A stretch of DNA of 64,000 bases from Edaphobacter bradus (lineage in GTDB: Bacteria > Acidobacteriota > Terriglobia > Terriglobales > Acidobacteriaceae): NCBI RefSeq assembly GCF_025685645.1, contig NZ_JAGSYF010000007.1, positions 48,504-112,503 on the forward strand, written 5' to 3'. Within the stretch, counting starts at the first letter, position 1; each line of letters starts with the position of its first letter. Positions 43,386-52,260 of the stretch are shown here, one piece after another. The position numbers and the translations under genes are program-made. The notes beneath the pieces are model-generated. The model did no database searches. It saw nothing but the letters and a program-made list of their open reading frames with translations, and was not told the DNA's origin.

Positions 43386-43769
43386 TCACATGTTCTGGCC
43401 GGTAAGAGAACCGATCCAGCCCGCGCCCCATCCGAGAACTCCGGCACCGAACAGCGCACCGAAGAGTCCTGGAATGGCATCCTGAAAGCGACCGCTCATC
43501 ATCCGGATTCCGGCGAAGATCAGGCCACCAAAACAGATGACCGCGCCGGCGTAGATGGCGAACGTCTTGAACGTTCCCATGAGGGTGGTTGCCTCGGAGA
43601 AGTCCATCGTCCCTTGTGCGTGGGCCACACTCGCGAAGGCAAGTGTGACAAGCATCGGCCACAGCGCGCGCGCCGCTTGAAGAAGCTGTCGTTTCGTGAA
43701 GGGTTGCGCCCATCGCTTGGCACGACTGGCGGTGTAGCGACCTGAAGCGGCTTTGTTGATGCGGTACAT
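43386..43769 (-). CDS. trbC: TrbC/VirB2-like pilin
   Basis: 127 aa from ATG 43769 (GGAGGTGCCA upstream). Signal-like segment ALWPMLVTLAFASVAHAQ, then the two hydrophobic helices of a VirB2 pilin (TFAIYAGAVICFGGLIFAGI and the later GLFGALFGAGVLGWGAGWI). Intact. First gene of the surviving cluster; the trbB ATPase and the genes for relaxase and coupling protein that usually accompany it are not present in this window. Confidence 0.82.
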   Translation of the reverse strand: MYRINKAASGRYTASRAKRWAQPFTKRQLLQAARALWPMLVTLAFASVAHAQGTMDFSEATTLMGTFKTFAIYAGAVICFGGLIFAGIRMMSGRFQDAIPGLFGALFGAGVLGWGAGWIGSLTGQNM

Positions 43770-43875
43770 TGGCACCTCCATTGACTGGTTCTCAGCCGGA
43801 AATATGCCGTGATGATTAGGCCGTTTTACGTTCTCGTCCAATACGTCTTATTTATCGGGCGATAGCTCTCAGCTA

Positions 43876-44907
43876 TCACCCCGTTCCATTTCGTTGCTGC
43901 TCATGAGCTTCGCGGAAGAATGTCAGATGAACCGGATCGGCCGTTGCCGGTTGCGGAGGACCCTTCGGAATGTCCACAAGGACGGATACCTTGTGGGGCT
44001 TGGTTTCCTTGGCATTTTGATGGAGCTGTCTTGCGAATTTCCTGACGAGAATAGGAACGGTCTTCGGATGCCGGAGCTTGTGATAGATCACGGCCGTATC
44101 TACGGTCCAATTCACTCCCGCAATCGGCCGGGTCGTCAGATCATCGTCAAGGGTGGTTCCTTCGCGGATCAGCGTAAAGCCGTGGCCCCCCTTGACCAGC
44201 GTCTGCATCTCGGACGGATGCGAAGCGCGCGAATACTCCGCGACCCGGACGCCCACATCGGCAAGCAACTCAAGAAGCCGCTCATGTGCATCCGGATGGC
44301 GTTGTGGGTGGTACAGCACCGCAAGATTGTCCTGTAGATCGGCGGGCTGTAAAGCGGTCCTGGTGGCCAGAGTGTTGTCCCGGCGGAGGCACACCACGAG
44401 CCGGTCGAGACGTATTTCTTCGATGCACAACTCCGCGTGCTTCAAAGGCAACGTCACGATGGCGGCGTCAACCGCCCCGGTTAGAACTTCTTCGGCGAGC
44501 TGAGCTGTATCGCCGTGAGTCGGACGAATCGAACAGGCTGGCAGCATCTCTTTGTGCATCGCGCAGAAGCTGCGAAACAGGTTCTGGTCCACCAAAGGAG
44601 TGCAGCCGAATCGAACGGAGCCAATCTCTCCACGCTCAATCGCAATCAGTGCGTTGATGACCTCATCCCGCGTCTCCAGAAGCAGCTTGGCCAGAGCAAT
44701 GAAGGCAAGGCCGGTTTCAGTAGGCCGGATACGCCGGTTCTTCAGTTTCTTGTAGAGACGAACGGAGGCGTTCTCCTGAAACTGCCGCGCCTGCACTGAG
44801 AGATTGGGCTGCGAGGTATGCAGCTCCTCCGCGGCAATCCGAAATCCTTGTCGTTCCAGGATCGCGAGCAGATAGTGGAAATGGCGAAGCTCGGCCCAAT
44901 CGTACAT
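43876..44907 (-). CDS. LysR-family transcriptional regulator
   Basis: 343 aa from ATG 44907 (CAGGGAGCT upstream). The open frame extends to 45318 without family character. The N-terminal helix-turn-helix has LHTSQPNLSVQARQFQENASV then LYKKLKNRRIRPTETG. The C-terminal substrate-binding domain has VRFGCTPLVDQNLF and DAAIVTLPLKH. The DNA-binding part resembles LysR regulators of aromatic or organic-acid metabolism. Encoded just before the conjugation cluster, on the same strand, after a 106-nt gap. It may be cargo of the element. No frame damage. Confidence 0.88.
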   Translation of the reverse strand: MYDWAELRHFHYLLAILERQGFRIAAEELHTSQPNLSVQARQFQENASVRLYKKLKNRRIRPTETGLAFIALAKLLLETRDEVINALIAIERGEIGSVRFGCTPLVDQNLFRSFCAMHKEMLPACSIRPTHGDTAQLAEEVLTGAVDAAIVTLPLKHAELCIEEIRLDRLVVCLRRDNTLATRTALQPADLQDNLAVLYHPQRHPDAHERLLELLADVGVRVAEYSRASHPSEMQTLVKGGHGFTLIREGTTLDDDLTTRPIAGVNWTVDTAVIYHKLRHPKTVPILVRKFARQLHQNAKETKPHKVSVLVDIPKGPPQPATADPVHLTFFREAHEQQRNGTG

Positions 44908-45213
44908 AGCTCCCTGCTCGACATAGAAAGAGCGTTGAACGCGAAGTTTGGAGCCGAATCGCTGCTCATTTCGAGCCCCGTCCCGTGGAAATCTTGGCAG
45001 CGCGAATACAGCGAAGCAACAGAAATGGTGCGTTTGGCCAAATTTATTCTCCGGGCAGATGCGGGCAAATCTCTGGCTACCCCGATAACTCCCATTTATC
45101 GCCTGACAGAAACCGATCAATAAGACGTATTGGACAAGGCCGCTTCTTCGCGACACGCTAAGCACATTCCGGCATCTTGCGGATGCCGACACCTTACACG
45201 ACGGAGACGCTGT
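44908..45213. other. divergent intergenic region
   Basis: About 305 bases between the LysR gene and the excisionase-like gene. LysR regulators usually bind next to their own promoter, but no T-N11-A box was singled out. No gene seen. Confidence 0.4.
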
Positions 45214-45450
45214 ATGCCCCTGGCCACTGTTCACCAGATGCCTCAGACAGACCCTCTTCTCACTGCGGAGGATGTTGCTCAAAGGCTCAATGTCAGCCCA
45301 GATTGGGTGTGGGGCCACTCCTCAAGAAAAGCTCCCTACTTGCCCGTTATCCGCATTGGTGATGGCACTCTTCGCTATCGACTAAGCCAGATCGAAGCGT
45401 TCATCAGCGAACGGGAACGCCTCTCTGCTCTACGGTTCGGACGCCGGTAG
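45214..45450 (+). CDS. excisionase/helix-turn-helix (MerR-like) protein
   Basis: 78 aa from ATG 45214. LLTAEDVAQRLNVSPDWVWGH and LPVIRIGDGTLRYRLSQIEAF match the short HTH_17/excisionase fold (normal form: LTxxEVAxxLxVSxxTVxxW). It lies 47 nt before the integrase, the usual place for a recombination directionality factor. Intact. Confidence 0.83.
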   Translation: MPLATVHQMPQTDPLLTAEDVAQRLNVSPDWVWGHSSRKAPYLPVIRIGDGTLRYRLSQIEAFISERERLSALRFGRR

Positions 45451-45497
45451 AATAAGAGCGGCCCACGAATTCTCCCGCCACAGAAATTGAGGAACGA

Positions 45498-46905
45498 ATG
45501 GGCAAGTCGCACCAGGCAGGATGGGTATCGCTGCGCGGAAAACGCTGGTTTGGTTATTTCCGTCAGACGGTTCTTGATCCTGAAACCAACGAGGAACGAG
45601 TAAAGAAGATTTGCGTCAAACTCGCCCTCAAATCAAAGATGACCAAGGCCGAAGCGCGGGATGCGCTGCGGATGGAGGTCACCAAACAGCCTGGCCAGAA
45701 TCTCGGAGGCAGAGTCCTTAAGGACAGTTCGACTACCTTCGGATGGTTTGTTCGCAACCGCTATTTCCCGCTACGAGAGGGGGACTGGCGACCGGAGACG
45801 GCGAAGGTGAAGAAGATCCAGATTGAACAAGACTTGTTGGCGAAGTTCGAGGAGTATCCCCTCGACTCCATTGACAGGTTTATGTTGCAGACTCATATCA
45901 ACAATCTGGCGGAACGGCTGTCGCAGGATCGCGTGAAACAGGCGCGGTCCTACCTCAAGTCCATCTTCGGCGAAATCATCATCAGGATTTCCTGGTCAAA
46001 GACCCGGCCCGGAAGCTGAAGACTCCAAGAAATCTTCGGCCCAAGGATAAGCAAGTTCTGACCTGGGAACAACTCTGGGTGGCTCTTGAACGAACCACCA
46101 GGAGAGATCGTCTGCTTTTGATGCTTGATATGACTGAAGCGCTGCGGCCCACGAGCTGTTCGCTCTGCGGTGGCGCTCCTTCGATGACGTGGATACGTTG
46201 TCGATCACCGAAACCGTCTACCGGGGGGAGATTCGGCCCTTCGGAAAGACCGATGGCAGCCTCACGGACGTTCACCTGCCTCCGGGCCTAGCTGAAGAGC
46301 TTCGTTTTGTGGAAGCAGGAAACCGCCAAAGCCTCTCCGAACGGAGTGGTCTCGGCATTCATACCGGCTTGCGCGTTGGGGAGATTCTCGGCCTGCGTTG
46401 GCAGGACGTGGACTTTCTCAAGGGAACCATTCGCATCCAACAGGCCGCCTATCGCGGCTCGATTGGATCGCCGAAGACCAAAGGCAGCAAACGCACTCTA
46501 CCTCTATCACCATCCTTAGCGGCGACTCTCAGGCGTCACTACGACACCTCTCCGCAACGGGATGGCTTGGTATTTCCGACCCGTACGGGTATGCCCTTCA
46601 GCGACTCCACTCTGCTCTCCCGGTTTATCAAACCGGCGGGCATGCAGATCAGGGCTCCCTGGCTGAGCTGGCATACCCTCCGACGGACCCACGCAACCCT
46701 GCTCTCGCATGTGGGAGCCTCGCCCAAAGAGGCTCAGGCGCAGCTAGGGCACGCACACATGTCCACGACCATGGACATCTACACCCAACCCATTCCCAGC
46801 CATCAACGCGCGGCGGTCGAAAGACTGTCGCAATTGGTGACAAATGGTGACGAGTTGGCCGCAACACAGACCGAGCCGCCCCTGGGCTCCCTGTGTATTC
46901 AATGA
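45498..46905 (+). pseudogene. tyrosine recombinase/integrase, frameshifted and chimeric
   Basis: The N-part (MGKSHQAGWVSLRGKRWFGY, core-binding domain DSIDRFMLQTHINNLAERLS) breaks near 45975-45983; the next frame has QDFLVKDPARKLKTPRNLRP and TWEQLWVALERTT; a further shift near 46150 gives ELFALRWRSFDDVDTLSITE. This first catalytic domain runs to WKQETAKASPNG, then at about 46335-46350 a second, different one begins: GIHTGLRVGEILGLRWQDVD, WHTLRRTHATLLSHVG (Arg-His...Arg) and the Tyr region MSTTMDIYTQP. Two partial catalytic domains in one locus, with the R-I box present twice, point to recombination between two related integrases. Confidence 0.87.
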
Positions 46906-46911
46906 TTTGAG

Positions 46912-46956
46912 TGGTAGGCACGAGCGGATTCGAACCGCTGACCTCTACCGTGTCAA
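46912..46956 (-). other. tRNA-Val(GAC) 3'-end fragment: attachment-site copy
   Basis: On the minus strand the sequence reads TTGACACGGTAG, then AGGTCAGCGGTTCGAATCCG and CTCGTGCCTACCA. This gives the anticodon loop with GAC, 3' anticodon stem, variable loop, T-arm and acceptor end with CCA. The 5' half (D-arm and 5' stems) is missing; upstream (to the right) there is unrelated sequence. It lies 7 nt past the integrase stop. It is thus an attL/attR-type copy, not a working tRNA gene. The intact copy is not in the window. Confidence 0.83.
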
Positions 46957-47431
46957 TCTACTGAAGATCCATGGAATCATAGAGTTATCTGGAGCGGAGG
47001 GAAACGAAAAGGCATATAGGGAGCACTTTCCGAAAACGAGAGTGCCCTCATTTGTGCCCCTGTTTCTATACAGCCGACTTCTACTCTTCACGGATTGAGG
47101 TCGACGGGAGAAGGGGTGAACCGTAACGCTGTCCAACAGCACTCGGCAGGCTGGCATCTGGCGTGTGCATCATCGAGATCGCGGACTGACCGGAAGAGGG
47201 CTTGAGTTAGTCCGCGATTCTCCTTACGAGCTAGGCCCCGAAATCCACAAAGGATCCGCGGAAAGGTTTTGCAGACCCTGAGCAATCGAAGCCTAAGTAT
47301 CTAATTATCAACAAAATGCGAAGAACTAACTCGCCCTCCGTCCGCTTTTTGTCCGCCTTCGCCAGCAGCCTCCGGTTTGCTTTAGCCTTCGACATGTCCC
47401 CGTTGCCAGGCTGTCACAACTCGGCGGCGGT
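46957..47431. other. intergenic, no gene seen
   Basis: About 475 bases between the tRNA fragment and the end of the first Usp gene. No coding frame with a ribosome site, and no second tRNA half. It includes GTGCCCTCATTTGTGCCCCTG, a repeat-like stretch often seen at the ends of integrase genes. Confidence 0.4.
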
Positions 47432-48406
47432 TCAGACATTTCTCTGTTTGTGCTGCCAACTTGAACTCCTCGCCGGTAGAGTAACGTTCCGCAAGTTGGC
47501 TTCAACCGGTTGGGCGAAGGTCAAAATTGCGCAAGGAGCGTTCTTGATGACCCCGGCAACTAGGCTTTTGCGGAAGTACGACGAAAAGTGCCTGTCCTTG
47601 TGAAGGCCAAACATGATGTACTGCGCATTCACTGCGTTCGCGCGTTCCGATATAACCCGCTCCGGGGTACCGTAGAGAAGAGCCGACTGAGCCGTGACAC
47701 CGTCCCTCAGGAGTCGGCCAACTAGAAGATCGAACTCAAATTGAGTATCGGCGGCGTTGTGAGGTCGTGAGTACTCGTGACGAACATCCACTGCGTGGAC
47801 GAGTTCCACCTCCGCGCGTAGCGCCTTTGCGAGACGAGCGATGATCCTCAGCCGATCATCGACATCTTCCGGGAAATCGATTGGGCAGATCACCCTTTCC
47901 GCTCCGTTTGGATCAGAGCTCTTCTTGACCGCCTTTGGACCTATGGTGACAACCGGGCACGGGAGCGTTCGGAGAACAAACTCTGTTGTTGAGCCGAGTA
48001 CCTTCCTATCCAATCGGTCATTCCCGTAGGCGCCGAGACAAAGAATATCTGGCTTTAGATCGGCCACTGTCTGAGTAAGAACATCAGCGGGCAACCCGGC
48101 CCTTAGCAGCCACCGCGTTTCGACCCCAAGCCCGCGGGAGCGGTCTGCCAACTGCTCAAGGCGTTCACTTAGGTCCCTGCTAAGCTTGTGTGCAGCCTCA
48201 AAGTCTTCTTCACCAGCCACTGCGTGATCGGCCGAGCTATGCACGTGAACAAGGATGACTTCCGATTTGTGCCTTGTCGCAAGATGCAGCGCGTAGTCAA
48301 GCGCAGTGTCAGCGTACGGAGAAAAATCGTATGCAACCACGAGTTTCTTGAAGGTCGCCAAACCTTCTGTTGCGGCTATCGGTATCGTTGCGGGGAGCGT
48401 CGGCAT
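47432..48406 (-). CDS. universal stress protein, tandem Usp domains
   Basis: 324 aa; CAGGAGTG before the ATG. Two UspA folds: domain 1 (residues 18-160) with KKLVVAYDFSPYADTALDYA and the ATP-binding motif GAYGNDRLDRKVLGSTTEF (G-2x-G-9x-G-S intact); domain 2 (residues 170-300) with ICPIDFPEDVDDRLRII and no clear ATP loop. Tandem Usps help survive energy or oxygen limitation in other bacteria. A CRP-type palindrome lies 59 nt upstream of its start (48465-48480). First of four such proteins between here and 54.4 kb. Confidence 0.92.
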   Translation of the reverse strand: MPTLPATIPIAATEGLATFKKLVVAYDFSPYADTALDYALHLATRHKSEVILVHVHSSADHAVAGEEDFEAAHKLSRDLSERLEQLADRSRGLGVETRWLLRAGLPADVLTQTVADLKPDILCLGAYGNDRLDRKVLGSTTEFVLRTLPCPVVTIGPKAVKKSSDPNGAERVICPIDFPEDVDDRLRIIARLAKALRAEVELVHAVDVRHEYSRPHNAADTQFEFDLLVGRLLRDGVTAQSALLYGTPERVISERANAVNAQYIMFGLHKDRHFSSYFRKSLVAGVIKNAPCAILTFAQPVEANLRNVTLPARSSSWQHKQRNV

Positions 48407-48464
48407 AATTCACTCCTGGAAGTAGAGGTCTAAATGAGTTTGTCATCCCTGTGTCGTGTTGTAA

Positions 48465-48480
48465 GTGACGGATGTCACAG
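48465..48480. promoter_or_regulatory. CRP-type operator upstream of the first Usp gene
   Basis: AGTGACGGATGTCACA: GTGAC-N4-GTCAC palindrome with the outer right half TCACA matching the CRP consensus TGTGA-N6-TCACA; the left outer base is A, not T. It lies 59 bases upstream of the Usp start on the minus strand. Confidence 0.7.
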
Positions 48481-48580
48481 CCTTCGAGGCGTCTTGCGAG
48501 GTTCCTTGCGTTGACAGCCATGCGGAGATTGACCGCGGTCAGATCGTCCCCGCATCTTCCGCCATATCAGTAGACAGGGT

Positions 48581-48990
48581 GCGGTCGCTGAGATTCTAAG
48601 ACCTACCGGCGGCCGCGGAGTTGATGTCTCCATTGAAGGAGTCGGCCGCCAGGAAAACTGACGGAGTTGGCCCCCAGGAAACCTTCGGGCAAGCGCTCCG
48701 CGTACTTAAAGGACGGGGCAGGCTTTCAAGTCTAGGGGGCTATTCCGGTGAACTGGCGATCCGCCGATGACTTCGCTGCGGAACTTGGCGATCACAAAAT
48801 TGTCACCACACTCTGTCCTGGTGGACAGGAGCGTACGCGGAGACTCATGGAACTCGTTCGCCATCGTCAGATTGATTTAACTCCGCTGCTCACACACTCC
48901 TTCGCACTTGATCAGATTGTCGATGCTCACAAGCTTTTCAAAGAGCAGCGCGATGACGTCCTGGGAGCCACGCGAGAACCCGAAGCGGTG
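48581..48990 (+). pseudogene. relic of a zinc-dependent alcohol dehydrogenase, C-terminal half
   Basis: AVAEILRPTGGRGVDVSIEG in one frame, then a stop; LRVLKGRGRLSSLGGYSGEL in another; then DHKIVTTLCPGGQERTRRLM and LTPLLTHSFALDQIVDAHKL in a third. These are successive blocks of the NAD-binding and C-terminal part of an MDR alcohol dehydrogenase. A near-duplicate of GGAGTTGGCCCCCAGGAAA at about 48640 and 48665 shows that a small tandem duplication helped break it. The N-terminal zinc domain is missing. Confidence 0.8.
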
Positions 48991-49142
48991 TACGCAGGGG
49001 CGAAACCCACCTTGCCTCATTGTGTGCCCATGCGCAGAATCTTGTCCGGGAGACTCGACGCACTAGGAGACACAACCAGAGATTGTACGGAAACTCGAAA
49101 AAAACCGAAGTGTTAGTACGTGGGAGCCAGCGCTTGTTGTCT

Positions 49143-49158
49143 TGTGACCCACGTCACT
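49143..49158. promoter_or_regulatory. CRP-type operator upstream of the second Usp gene
   Basis: TGTGACCCACGTCACT: left half TGTGA exact, right half TCACT (one mismatch to TCACA), 80 nt before the Usp start at 49239. Confidence 0.72.
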
Positions 49159-49238
49159 GCGCCTGCTGCAGAGTAGATCTAGTCTGCCGATAGGCGAAAT
49201 TATTTCTGTCCTTCGCGACTATCTTACGAGGTGCACTC

Positions 49239-50174
49239 ATGACTCCTGTCTCTGGAAGGATCAACAGTTCCATCCACGACGAAGGGCTACATCTCGCCAC
49301 GAGCGACATTCACTTCAAGCGGATCCTGGTTGGAATTGACTTCTCTAAGCAAGCCGCCCTGGCATTGAAGACCGCCATCGCGATCGGCGAGATCTTCGGC
49401 TCCCAAATCTTCCTCGTCAATGCAGTGTCACTTTTTGCGTATGGAACGGGGCAGGAGCCGATACGACCGGAGATGATCAGTGCAGAGATTGATGGCGCGA
49501 TGGAGGAGATGAAGCAGATTGTCGCTAGCGAGCCGCGACCATATGGGCTTCAATTGACGACGACCGTCGCCTACGCTGGTGCAGTCGATCTCATTGAACA
49601 GGTCGCAAGCGAGGAGAAGGTCGACCTGATCGTCTTAGGGTCGCATGGTTCGAGCGGTCTCGAACGGCTGGTGCTGGGATCCGTAGCGGAGACCGTGTTG
49701 CGCAAGGCGGCGTGCCCTGTCCTTGTTGTAGGGCCAAACTGTCATGCCGAACAACATCCATTCCGGTCGATCCTGTTCGCCACCAACCTCGAAACCACAG
49801 GACTGCGCGCGGCGCAGTACGCTTCAGCTCTCTCGGAACACGTCCACGGTCGTCTCACGCTGCTGCACGTGATTGAAAACCAGACAAATGTTCCGAACGT
49901 AGAGTCTGGGCTCATTGAGAACCGCCTCAAGCAGGAGCTTCGGAGCCTTCTTCCCTCCGATGTGGGACTCTTCTGTGAACCCAAAGTCCGTCTTGAGTAT
50001 GGCTCGCCGTCTGAACTAATCCCGGTCGTCGCTGAGTCGGAATCTGCGAGCTTGATCGTAGTTGGTTTACGAAATCAATCAGCCTTGTCCGACCACTCAC
50101 CCTGGTCAACCCTTTCTCACGTCATCAGGGAGGCGAAGTGCGGCGTACTCGGGGTTCGCAGTCATTTGCTCTGA
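49239..50174 (+). CDS. universal stress protein, tandem Usp domains
   Basis: 311 aa. Domain 1 (about 25-165) has FKRILVGIDFSKQAALALKT and a complete ATP motif GSHGSSGLERLVLGSVAETV (G-2x-G-9x-G-S), so it should bind ATP. Domain 2 (about 175-305) has FRSILFATNLETTGLRAAQY and a degenerate motif (GLRNQSALSDHS). The start has the extra N-terminal MTPVSGRINSSIHDEG. Preceded at 80 nt by a CRP-type palindrome. It is convergent with the small membrane gene at 50184. Confidence 0.92.
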   Translation: MTPVSGRINSSIHDEGLHLATSDIHFKRILVGIDFSKQAALALKTAIAIGEIFGSQIFLVNAVSLFAYGTGQEPIRPEMISAEIDGAMEEMKQIVASEPRPYGLQLTTTVAYAGAVDLIEQVASEEKVDLIVLGSHGSSGLERLVLGSVAETVLRKAACPVLVVGPNCHAEQHPFRSILFATNLETTGLRAAQYASALSEHVHGRLTLLHVIENQTNVPNVESGLIENRLKQELRSLLPSDVGLFCEPKVRLEYGSPSELIPVVAESESASLIVVGLRNQSALSDHSPWSTLSHVIREAKCGVLGVRSHLL

Positions 50175-50183
50175 ACTTCATCC

Positions 50184-50411
50184 TCACCACGCTGACTCCC
50201 ATGGCCACAACACGATCGCTGCGAACACGAAAACCCGTAGACAAACCAGTGCAACCGAAGCCAACAACGCCAGCGCCCTCTGAAACACCGAGGAAACCAT
50301 GCTGAAGAACTCCTTCATGCTGGCGGTTCGTGTCGATGGTGAGATTGTCGTAGTAGCGTTCGGAGAGAATGAGCCGATCATGGAAGGTACCGTATTGGCT
50401 TGTGTTGTCAT
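50184..50411 (-). CDS. small membrane protein downstream of the HdeD-like gene
   Basis: 75 aa. GGGGAAAG precedes ATG 50411, which sits 2 nt after the end of the HdeD-like gene, so co-translation is likely. One hydrophobic segment (ALALLASVALVCLRVFVFAA), preceded by a polar N-terminus, predicts a single membrane helix. No recognised family. It ends convergently with the Usp at 50174. Confidence 0.55.
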   Translation of the reverse strand: MTTQANTVPSMIGSFSPNATTTISPSTRTASMKEFFSMVSSVFQRALALLASVALVCLRVFVFAAIVLWPWESAW

Positions 50412-50413
50412 CT

Positions 50414-51025
50414 TTACTTCCCCGCTGTGACCTTAGTTCGGACATGTCCGACATTTAGGAGTTCTCGTTCCGCAAAGAGCATCCGCGCGGACAGAGCGAA
50501 TAGATTGAATCCGAATACCCCAAGATAGCCATAGAGCAACCACGCAAGTTCACGCGGGCTCAAGTTTTTTCCAAACAGGAGAGCGATCGAGGAGATCGCG
50601 GCAACAATCGCCGAGGCGTAACACCACTTCGCACCCTGGTGTGCCGACGTCCCTCTTGCGACAATGAACTCTGTGATCGCTGCCGTGGCCGCCTGAACCG
50701 CCGCGAGATAGATGAACCAGTGGAGTCTGACGCGGTCAGACACCAGTGCGAACAGAAGGATTCCGATCACGGCTCCACAGATCCCCAGCATCCTCAGAGC
50801 AAGTCGGCCAGGCTGCTGACGGGGGATCATGAAGCTGGTTGTAAGAATGATCGCGCTATCGATCGTCCCGTATGCCGCTAGACAAAGAATCGAAATCACG
50901 ACAGCAAAAGGAAGCAGGAGAATCGTCGACGCCATCTCCGGGATGAACAAGACCCCTGTTCCGGCAACTACCGCAAGAAGACCGCGGATCATTGTGGCTG
51001 CCCAGTACTCTGAATAGGTCTTCAT
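50414..51025 (-). CDS. HdeD/DUF308-like membrane protein
   Basis: 203 aa. Six hydrophobic helices: about residues 10-30, 33-55, 73-95, 100-118, 130-150 and 158-178, with the paired-helix arrangement of HdeD-family proteins (ATMIRGLLAVVAGTGVLFIP start; YGTIDSAIILT). HdeD proteins of E. coli help survive acid at high density. Its start is 122 nt from the CRP-type palindrome at 51147, shared with the divergent Usp gene. It probably belongs to the same stress regulon. Confidence 0.72.
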   Translation of the reverse strand: MKTYSEYWAATMIRGLLAVVAGTGVLFIPEMASTILLLPFAVVISILCLAAYGTIDSAIILTTSFMIPRQQPGRLALRMLGICGAVIGILLFALVSDRVRLHWFIYLAAVQAATAAITEFIVARGTSAHQGAKWCYASAIVAAISSIALLFGKNLSPRELAWLLYGYLGVFGFNLFALSARMLFAERELLNVGHVRTKVTAGK

Positions 51026-51146
51026 CTACTACCCTCCGCCGTTCGCCGAACTCTTATGAACTCTCTCCGGTGGCTCCTGGGAATGAAGCTACGCGGTGAG
51101 CTCATCTGATCGCCGTACGATGTTCTCGCAGTCGTCTCTGCAGAGC

Positions 51147-51162
51147 TGTGACGGTCGTCACA
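51147..51162. promoter_or_regulatory. CRP-type operator in the divergent HdeD-like/Usp promoter region
   Basis: TGTGACGGTCGTCACA: an exact TGTGA-N6-TCACA palindrome and the best of the six sites. It lies 103 nt before the Usp start at 51265 and 122 nt before the HdeD-like start at 51025, so it may control both directions. Confidence 0.82.
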
Positions 51163-51264
51163 GACATGGGTGCACAGCATCACTTTCAATGGAGTGTAAG
51201 CCAGACATCGCACTGGCATTTAGCGTGGAAAAGGCGCGCTCACGTTGAACGATCGAGGTGTCGT

Positions 51265-52146
51265 ATGCCGGTCATTGGAGAACGTGTCTCTGTTTCTGTG
51301 AAAAAGATTCTGCTCGCAACGGACTTCTCCTCCGTATCGGAGAAAGCTGCTTCGTACGCAAAAGCTTTGGCTCGTCGCTTCTCCTCCACTGTGGAGATCG
51401 TGCATGTCTTCGATCCGTCAATCGTCACATCATACGAAGAGGCAATCATAGGCCTACCGGTGAGGGAGAGGCAGCAAGTCAGTAACGAGGACCTTGAGCG
51501 ATTACGAGACGACTTCTCCGCTTTTGGAATCGATGTACGAACTATGTCACCTGAAGGACATCGACCGTCTGCGGAGCTCATCCAGATCGCGAAGGAGCAC
51601 GAAGTCGACCTGATCGTTGCGGGAACGCAGTCCAAGTCGGGAGTGGAGAGACTAATCCTGGGCTCAACAGCGGAACAACTTATTCGAAATGCAAAGTGCC
51701 CTGTACTTACCGTGGGTCCTAATGCCAAGCCCCTTGGAGATGCTCCTCTAGCTTTCCAGACGATTGTCTATGCGACCGATTTCTCTGCCGAGGCGGCGAA
51801 GGCGGCAGTGTACGCTCTTTCCTTCGCCCAGGACAGCGGTGCTCGTCTCTATTTCTGTTACGTGCCTCAGACTGCTACCACTTGGAAGAGGGATTTCGTG
51901 GATGGGGCGTTCGAATCCGCTCTGAAAAGAATGATTCCCGAGTCTTCTTACGACTGGTGCAACCCCGAATGCGTGGTTGAGCACGGTGACGCCGCTAAGG
52001 CCATCCTTGAACTAGCAACGAAGGTTCAGGCAGACCTAATCGTATTAGGTGCGCGCAAAGCGTCGTTCTGGCTGACGTACATCGAGCGTGGCTTGACTCC
52101 TGATTTGTTGGCTCAGGCCACTTGCCCGGTAATGACTGTGTGTTAA
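51265..52146 (+). CDS. universal stress protein, tandem Usp domains
   Basis: 293 aa from ATG 51265 (CGAGGTG upstream). The open frame to 51148 overlaps the operator, so the shorter form is preferred. Domain 1 has VKKILLATDFSSVSEKAASY and an altered ATP motif GTQSKSGVERLILGSTAEQL (second Gly is Ser). Domain 2 has FQTIVYATDFSAEAAKAAVY then LIVLGARKASFW. The loop change may reduce ATP binding. Upstream operator at 103 nt. It is followed after 114 nt by the CRP/FNR regulator on the same strand. Confidence 0.92.
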   Translation: MPVIGERVSVSVKKILLATDFSSVSEKAASYAKALARRFSSTVEIVHVFDPSIVTSYEEAIIGLPVRERQQVSNEDLERLRDDFSAFGIDVRTMSPEGHRPSAELIQIAKEHEVDLIVAGTQSKSGVERLILGSTAEQLIRNAKCPVLTVGPNAKPLGDAPLAFQTIVYATDFSAEAAKAAVYALSFAQDSGARLYFCYVPQTATTWKRDFVDGAFESALKRMIPESSYDWCNPECVVEHGDAAKAILELATKVQADLIVLGARKASFWLTYIERGLTPDLLAQATCPVMTVC

Positions 52147-52260
52147 CTGGGCGGAAATCAGTGCGACGGTTGCGTGTTGCCGCACGATAATTCAACGGGA
52201 TAGGATATAGTTCAAGGCAACATCATTAGCGTCCCATGTGGCATAGAGGCCACTTTCGGA

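Noticed and set aside
50443..50458. Palindrome TCGGACATGTCCGA
   Set aside because: Lies within the coding end of the HdeD-like gene with no promoter next to it; it can arise by chance in coding DNA.
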